Shown piece by piece: positions 59,237-64,000 of a DNA stretch of 64,000 nucleotides. How positions within the stretch are numbered: position 1 is the stretch's first letter; the number at the start of each line of letters is the position of its first letter. The notes under the pieces are model-generated. The model was not told the origin of the DNA and did not search any database. It worked only from the letters and a program-made list of their open reading frames with translations. Position numbers and translations under genes: made by a program. Where the stretch lies: the NCBI RefSeq assembly GCF_004212635.1, contig NZ_PSRT01000006.1, forward strand, positions 1-64,000, given 5' to 3'. This DNA is from Bradyrhizobium genosp. SA-3. Lineage in GTDB: Bacteria; Pseudomonadota; Alphaproteobacteria; Rhizobiales; Xanthobacteraceae.

Positions 59237-59584
59237 ATGAACTCAGAAACCGAATTCGAGCTTCCTCAACTCTATAGGCATCATGTCTTTGCCTGCAACA
59301 CGCAGCGTCCGCCAACTCATCCGCACGGCAGCTGTGGCGCCTCCGGCGCGCAAGCCCTGTGGGATCGAATGGGCAAGGCGATCGAAGCGCAAGGCCTCAA
59401 CGATATTGGTTTCACGATGGCAGGCTGCCTTGGCTTTTGTAACTCTGGTCCCTTGATGATCGTCTATCCCGACGGAGTGTGGTATCGTGCGACCACGCCC
59501 GAGGACGTTGACGAAATCGTAAACTCCCACCTCAAGCAGGGCAAACGTGTCGACCGTCTTGTGATGGTGCTAAAGCGAAGCTAG
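59237..59584 (+). CDS. Thioredoxin-like [2Fe-2S] ferredoxin, nif-associated, 115 aa
   Basis: The cluster cysteines are in HVFACNTQRPP, HGSCGASGAQ and AGCLGFCNSGPLMIVYPDGVWYR. This is the Shethna-type (FdI/FeSII) thioredoxin-fold ferredoxin, some members of which protect nitrogenase from oxygen by forming an inactive complex (established for the Azotobacter FeSII protein). Whether this one protects or transfers electrons is unknown. It has its own NifA-type promoter. Confidence 0.87.
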   Translation: MNSETEFELPQLYRHHVFACNTQRPPTHPHGSCGASGAQALWDRMGKAIEAQGLNDIGFTMAGCLGFCNSGPLMIVYPDGVWYRATTPEDVDEIVNSHLKQGKRVDRLVMVLKRS

Positions 59585-59595
59585 AGGCTTCGCTT
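59573..59595 (+). terminator. Hairpin at the end of the [2Fe-2S] ferredoxin gene
   Basis: AAGCGAAGC and GCTTCGCTT form a 9-bp stem whose loop contains the stop codon TAG. A second hairpin (59623-59643, ATGGACGG/CCGTCCAT) follows. Neither has a long T-run, so termination is plausible but not certain. Confidence 0.5.
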
Positions 59596-60031
59596 AGCGG
59601 CCACTTGCCCGGGCTAGCAAGCATGGACGGCTTGTCCGTCCATGAGCTGGCCGCTCAGAGCTCGGATCGTCTAAGGTTGAGCGGAGGCCTCCCGCTCCGG
59701 GTCTGCGAACAACAGGTCATTGATCTTGGCGCGGCGTGCCGCCTTTTTTCTCGGGCCCAATAGGCAAATGGCGCCTTTGCAACGCGCGACGAAACAAGAA
59801 TATGATCATATCTGTGTCGATCTGTTGGTGTACCGTCACTCCATGCACGCGATCCGCAGCTCACAGCGAGAGCAAGGCTGCGAATGGCTCCCCGCGTCTC
59901 GCGAGATGACGCGTCCTTGACGCGTCATCTCGCTCCGTGCTTGCACTGCGGTGAGGTTAGGGGACGCGCTCGATCAGCTCGCCGCGTCCGGGTTGATCAA
60001 ACGGATTCCCCTTTCTGGTCCTGTTCTAGCG
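59596..60031. other. Intergenic with strong inverted repeat
   Basis: No gene recognised. A minus-strand frame ending near 59671 reads RKKAARRAKINDLLFADPEREASAQP but is preceded by a stop and has no start, so it may be a relic. Confidence 0.35.
59901..59933. repeat. Perfect 14-bp inverted repeat with 5-nt loop
   Basis: GCGAGATGACGCGT and ACGCGTCATCTCGC flank CCTTG. It lies about 100 bp downstream of ompW and may serve as a bidirectional terminator or mRNA end structure despite the missing T-run. Confidence 0.7.
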
Positions 60032-60763
60032 TCAGAATTTGTAAGTGACGCCGCCGCTGACAAGCCATGGGTCGATATTGGCGCGGCCGGTGACGGCAAT
60101 CGCATTGTTTACGGTCGCGGAGTACTCCGGCCGCAGCCACAGCTTCTTAACGTCAAAGTTGAGGCCCCAGTGACGATCAAGCATGTAATCGAAGCCGAAT
60201 TGGACCGCCGCGCCGAATTGGTTGCTGATGCGAAAATCCGTCACGGCAAGACCGGGGAGCAAAGTATTGGCTGCCGATTGGTTGAAGAATGCGGTGTAGT
60301 TGATGCCCGCGCCGATATAGGGCTTGAACTGGCCGAAATCGGTGAAGTGATATTGCAGGGTCAGTGTTGGCGGTAACAGCCAGGCTTTACCGATATCGAG
60401 GCCAGTGAGCGCGCCATTGCCGCTGATGTGATGGCTGGTCACGCCGAGAATGAGTTCGGCGGCAACGTTCTTTGTGAAAAAATAGGTGATGTCGAGCTCG
60501 GGTATGGCTCGATCGCTGATCGAAAGCCCAGAGCTTGGTGAGGACAGCGAGGGCGCCCCGGCGACACTGACCGAGCTGCCTGCGGTATCCGGCAAAACGC
60601 CAAGCACGCGCAGGCGGATCATCCATGGGTTGAACGGTTCGATCGGAGACGCTTTATAGTAGACCGGCGCCGGACCCAGATCCGCAGCCCGTACCGAGAT
60701 GCTGGCCAACGAGGTCGCTAGCGCGAGGAGCGATGCCGTCGTCAGAACTGTCCTTGTTCTCAT
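60032..60763 (-). CDS. ompW: OmpW-family outer membrane protein, 243 aa
   Basis: An 8-stranded beta-barrel of the OmpW family. Signal peptide MRTRTVLTTASLLALATSLASISVRA, with cleavage before ADLGP. Family features are NPWMIRLRVLGVLP, DITYFFTKNVAAELILGVTSHH, LPPTLTLQYHF, KPYIGAGINYTAFF and the C-terminal aromatic VTYKF. I place the start at 60763, where GGAG precedes the ATG; the frame is open to 60820. A perfect FNR/FixK box lies 75 bp upstream. Confidence 0.9.
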   Translation of the reverse strand: MRTRTVLTTASLLALATSLASISVRAADLGPAPVYYKASPIEPFNPWMIRLRVLGVLPDTAGSSVSVAGAPSLSSPSSGLSISDRAIPELDITYFFTKNVAAELILGVTSHHISGNGALTGLDIGKAWLLPPTLTLQYHFTDFGQFKPYIGAGINYTAFFNQSAANTLLPGLAVTDFRISNQFGAAVQFGFDYMLDRHWGLNFDVKKLWLRPEYSATVNNAIAVTGRANIDPWLVSGGVTYKF

Positions 60764-60837
60764 CGAATTCTCCATTCCAAAAATTCGCGCGAAGAGCCGC
60801 GCGAGATCTCTGTCACACATGGGGAATGGCGGAGGAT

Positions 60838-60851
60838 TTGATGCCGATCAA
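60838..60851. promoter_or_regulatory. FixK/FNR box (TTGAT-N4-ATCAA) upstream of ompW
   Basis: TTGATGCCGATCAA is a perfect palindromic FixK/FNR site. At about 75 bp from the ATG it could sit near -41 of the ompW transcript, the class II activator position, implying expression under low oxygen. Confidence 0.8.
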
Positions 60852-61156
60852 AATGGGAGCGGCCGTAGCGCAATTATGCCGCTAAGTTGCATAAGGATCA
60901 CGGCCGCGAAGCGTGGTGGTCTGTTCTGATCGTTATTCAATTCAAGAGAGCCGAATCTCTTCAAGAAACTGCCTCTCGGTTTGGTGCTCTGATCCAATGC
61001 AGGCCGCGGAGGTCATGCGTGATAAAGGCGGCAACTGCGGCGACTTCTCTCACACACTGCAAAGGCGAGAAGCGCGGCATTCGAGCGCAATATGGGCGAC
61101 GCCGACTTACGGAGCAGCCACTCGCGCGGGCGTCTCAGCGAAGGTCCCGTCGCCTA
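60852..61156. other. Intergenic, no convincing gene
   Basis: Overlapping plus-strand frames (60887-61456 and 60913-61446) run through the opposite-strand gene and have no recognisable content. Confidence 0.4.
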
Positions 61157-61651
61157 CTACCCATGAAGGAAGCCGGAAGTGGGAAACGTCATTCCTTGCC
61201 TCGTTTGATGGCCTTGGGGGTACGCTCCGCCGTTTCCCCACGCCTGCAGACAACGCGCGCGGTTTGCTTCGTGCAAGCATCCCTCGAGATCATCTTGCGT
61301 CTTGCGGCCAAGCAGCGAAAGCACGGGCTCATGATCGAGTCCGGCACATCGTGCCCCGTCTACGTCGATCAGCGGTCGTCGTATCAAGAGCGGATCGCCC
61401 ACCATCAATGCGAGTGCGCTTGCCGCGTCGATGGTATTGGGATTGACTTCGCCTGACTTGATACGAGGCGCAGCTCGGTTGAACCAGGAGCCGACGGGCA
61501 TATTGCCGAAGAAGCCGCGCAATTCCTCCGCATCCCATGGCTTCTTCAAGATATCTTGGGCGATCACGTTGTGGCCGGCGGACTTCAGCGCTTGAATCTG
61601 ACGCGCGTTAGTGGCGCAGCCGGGCTTCTGATAAAAGATGATTGTCGCCAC
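61157..61651 (-). CDS. Nitrogenase-associated ArsC/Spx-like protein, 164 aa
   Basis: The thioredoxin-fold ArsC family signature is present: IIFYQKPGCATNARQIQALKSAGH with a single N-terminal Cys, and the DPLLIRRPLIDVDG block. This subfamily is found with nitrogenase genes and is called nitrogenase-associated protein; its function is unknown. It reads away from nifH, and the two seem to share NifA sites. The C-terminal 35 residues are poorly conserved in appearance. Confidence 0.85.
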   Translation of the reverse strand: MATIIFYQKPGCATNARQIQALKSAGHNVIAQDILKKPWDAEELRGFFGNMPVGSWFNRAAPRIKSGEVNPNTIDAASALALMVGDPLLIRRPLIDVDGARCAGLDHEPVLSLLGRKTQDDLEGCLHEANRARCLQAWGNGGAYPQGHQTRQGMTFPTSGFLHG

Positions 61652-61854
61652 GATATACCTATTTAGGCGCGCCGAGCTGAACGATTGGCACGGCGCTGCT
61701 GCTTCCGGGAGCCCATTCGAATTTCTTGCCGATCATCTCCAATGTCAGCGCACCAAGCGCCGTACCGTATATGCAACACTGCCGCTAGTCCGCCAGGTTT
61801 CGAGCCCGACCGGCATATTCACTCTCCTCAAATCGCCCGCCTTGCGAGAAGCGC

Positions 61855-61871
61855 AGCAAGTTCCGTTCCAC
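61855..61871 (-). promoter_or_regulatory. Sigma54 -24/-12 promoter of the nitrogenase-associated ArsC-like gene
   Basis: On the minus strand GTGGAACGGAACTTGCT differs from TGGCACG-N4-TTGC in one core base. It is about 200 bp before the gene start and 70-100 bp from the two NifA sites. Confidence 0.65.
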
Positions 61872-61930
61872 ACAAGGGATCGGGAACAGGTCCCGCCAAA
61901 TCGGCTTTTCGCGTTGATGGTTGTGGTCGT

Positions 61931-61975
61931 TGTTCGTTTTCTGACAGCCGCGCAGATCCTGTCAGATCCAAAACA
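61931..61975. promoter_or_regulatory. Two NifA upstream activator sites (61931-61946 and 61960-61975)
   Basis: TGT-TCGTTTTCTG-ACA and TGT-CAGATCCAAA-ACA are both perfect. Their centres are 109 and 80 bp from the nifH -24 element, as in classical nifH promoters. They also lie 70 and 99 bp from the divergent promoter. Confidence 0.9.
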
Positions 61976-62044
61976 GCCAGGATCACTCACCGGCTGGTTG
62001 GTTTTTAGAAACGTAATCAGAAGCTTAAGGAGCGCGGTCAAGCG

Positions 62045-62061
62045 TTGGCACGGCGGTTGCT
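62045..62061 (+). promoter_or_regulatory. nifH sigma54 -24/-12 promoter
   Basis: TTGGCACGGCGGTTGCT is a perfect match to YTGGCACGN4TTGCW. The transcript would start near 62072 and have a leader of about 150 nt. Confidence 0.95.
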
Positions 62062-62082
62062 AATAAGCGGCAGCAACACTGA

Positions 62083-63108
<1,026 letters not shown>

Positions 63109-63145
63109 AGGTCGCGAGTCGCGGCCTTGCAAAGGCGCGCGACGG

Positions 63146-63185
63146 ATGCCGGTCTCCCAAACCGCCCATCCCGGGAGGCCGGCAT
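63146..63185 (+). repeat. Hairpin between nifH and nifQ
   Basis: Thirteen base pairs (63146-63158 with 63173-63185, one G-U pair) flank a 14-nt loop. It has no T-run. It may protect the nifH transcript 3' end and reduce read-through into nifQ. Confidence 0.65.
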
Positions 63186-63257
63186 TCTGACGATCGACCC
63201 TGACCAGAACCAGGATTCGGCGGGGCAAACCTGACCACTGTGGAAACCCACAAAATT

Positions 63258-64000
63258 ATGTCCGAAGCGCACTTCCTTCCGTTGATGGCTGCTTGTGCCG
63301 TTGGTGCCAACAGCCAGATGCACAGGGGAATTGCAACCTACAGCCTGCTCACCGGTGTGCCTCCTGCAGATGCCGATATTGCCATTGACAGCAATCTCGA
63401 TCGCCATGTCCTGGCGTCCATCCTGGCGGCTGCCACAATGGATGGTGGTTCCCTTCCCGAGAAGGCCGGCCTGTCTGGCCTTGAACTGGCGGCCTTGCTG
63501 GAGCAGTACTTTCCCTCCCTTGAGATCAAGCTCGCGGAGCAGCTCTCGGCTTTCAAGTGCGAAGACGACGACGAGATCGCAATGCTGCGCGATTTCTTGC
63601 TCAAGCAACGCTCGACGGAAGGGGATATCGGCCGCTGGCTGGCTGCGATGATCGCGCGCCGCGCCATTGAGCCAAACCATCTGTGGGAAGCTCTCGGCTT
63701 GCGCAATCGTGGCGAACTCTCTCGGCTGCTGAGCCGCCATTTCGCGCCGCTCGCCGTGCGCAATGTCAACAATATGCGCTGGAAGCGCTTCTTCTACCGC
63801 ATGCTTTGCGAGGATGAAGGCCTCGTGATGTGCACAACACCCGTGTGCACGCAATGTGTCGACTTCAACCTCTGCTTCGGCGAAGAAAGCGGTGAGAGCC
63901 GGATGGCCGAGCGCCGGCGCGATTTTCTGTTGCAGGCGGCTCGGCCGGTAGTTGCCGGCGACTGGCCATCTGAACTGCCACAAGGGTCCGCGATCGCCCC
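63258..64000 (+). CDS. nifQ: NifQ, molybdenum donor for FeMo-co (3' end beyond window)
   Basis: NifQ passes molybdenum as a Mo-Fe-S cluster to NifEN/NifH. The frame is open from before 63258 to the last base, about 247 residues so far without a stop. The family's C-terminal motif C-x4-C-x2-C-x5-C is present as CTTPVCTQCVDFNLC near residue 200, preceded by NMRWKRFFYRMLCEDEG. The start is uncertain: ATG at 63258 (MSEAHFLP) or GTG at 63240. It follows nifH without its own visible promoter. Confidence 0.92.
   Translation, partial: MSEAHFLPLMAACAVGANSQMHRGIATYSLLTGVPPADADIAIDSNLDRHVLASILAAATMDGGSLPEKAGLSGLELAALLEQYFPSLEIKLAEQLSAFKCEDDDEIAMLRDFLLKQRSTEGDIGRWLAAMIARRAIEPNHLWEALGLRNRGELSRLLSRHFAPLAVRNVNNMRWKRFFYRMLCEDEGLVMCTTPVCTQCVDFNLCFGEESGESRMAERRRDFLLQAARPVVAGDWPSELPQGSAIA

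Noticed and set aside
60887..61456. Plus-strand frames opposite the ArsC-like gene
   Set aside because: Antisense to a recognised gene and without similarity.

Overview
The window looks like part of the symbiosis island of a Bradyrhizobium (a slow-growing, soybean-type rhizobium). The evidence is the combination of type III effectors of the NopP family with tts boxes, a NodV/NodW-type two-component pair, a symbiotic DctA, an uptake-hydrogenase hup-hyp cluster, and an almost complete nif cluster. The island side (1-18 kb) carries IS remnants, gene fragments and long non-coding gaps, whereas the hup/suf/nif part is dense and operon-like.

Layout. (1) 1-8.4 kb: the 3' end of a nodM/glmS gene, two IS5-type remnants bracketing a first nopP-like gene, a GH127 glycosidase gene and a second nopP. 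Both nopP genes have a tts-box-like promoter. (2) 8.4-18 kb: nodV-nodW plus a receiver-only response regulator, dctA, an orphan modB-like gene behind a candidate NifA/sigma54 promoter, and a serine hydrolase. (3) 18.3-31.7 kb: hupSLCDFHK-hypABFCDE, one long overlapping operon with a NifA/sigma54 promoter, lacking recognisable hupG, hupI and hupJ. (4) 32-39.3 kb: alanine dehydrogenase with a clear terminator, then a ferredoxin-sufBCDS operon with its own NifA/sigma54 promoter. (5) 39.5-47.4 kb: nifDKENX, two nif-associated small genes and fdxB. (6) 47.7-59.6 kb: a Rieske-type protein, an unknown gene divergent from iscA-nifU(C-terminal type)-nifS-nifT-SIR2-like, then nifB-fdxN-nifZ-nifZ'-DUF genes, a DegT-like protein without its PLP lysine, a second Rieske protein, and a thioredoxin-like [2Fe-2S] ferredoxin. 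(7) 60-64 kb: ompW with a FixK/FNR box, a nitrogenase-associated ArsC-like protein divergent from nifH, and nifQ running off the end.

How it works together. I read NifA upstream activator sites (TGT-N10-ACA) paired with -24/-12 promoters before hupS, the ferredoxin-suf operon, nifD, the unknown gene at 48.1 kb together with iscA, nifB, the [2Fe-2S] ferredoxin at 59.2 kb, nifH together with the ArsC-like gene, and probably modB. One regulon therefore appears to couple nitrogenase, its Fe-S and FeMo-co assembly, electron carriers, H2 recycling and perhaps molybdate supply. The most interesting points are two divergent promoter pairs that share activator sites, a DegT-fold protein that has lost its catalytic lysine, a SIR2-like protein inside the nifS-nifT operon, a NifA-linked sufBCDS in which sufB differs in codon usage from its neighbours, and the orphan modB. 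Promoter calls were made by eye and none has been tested.
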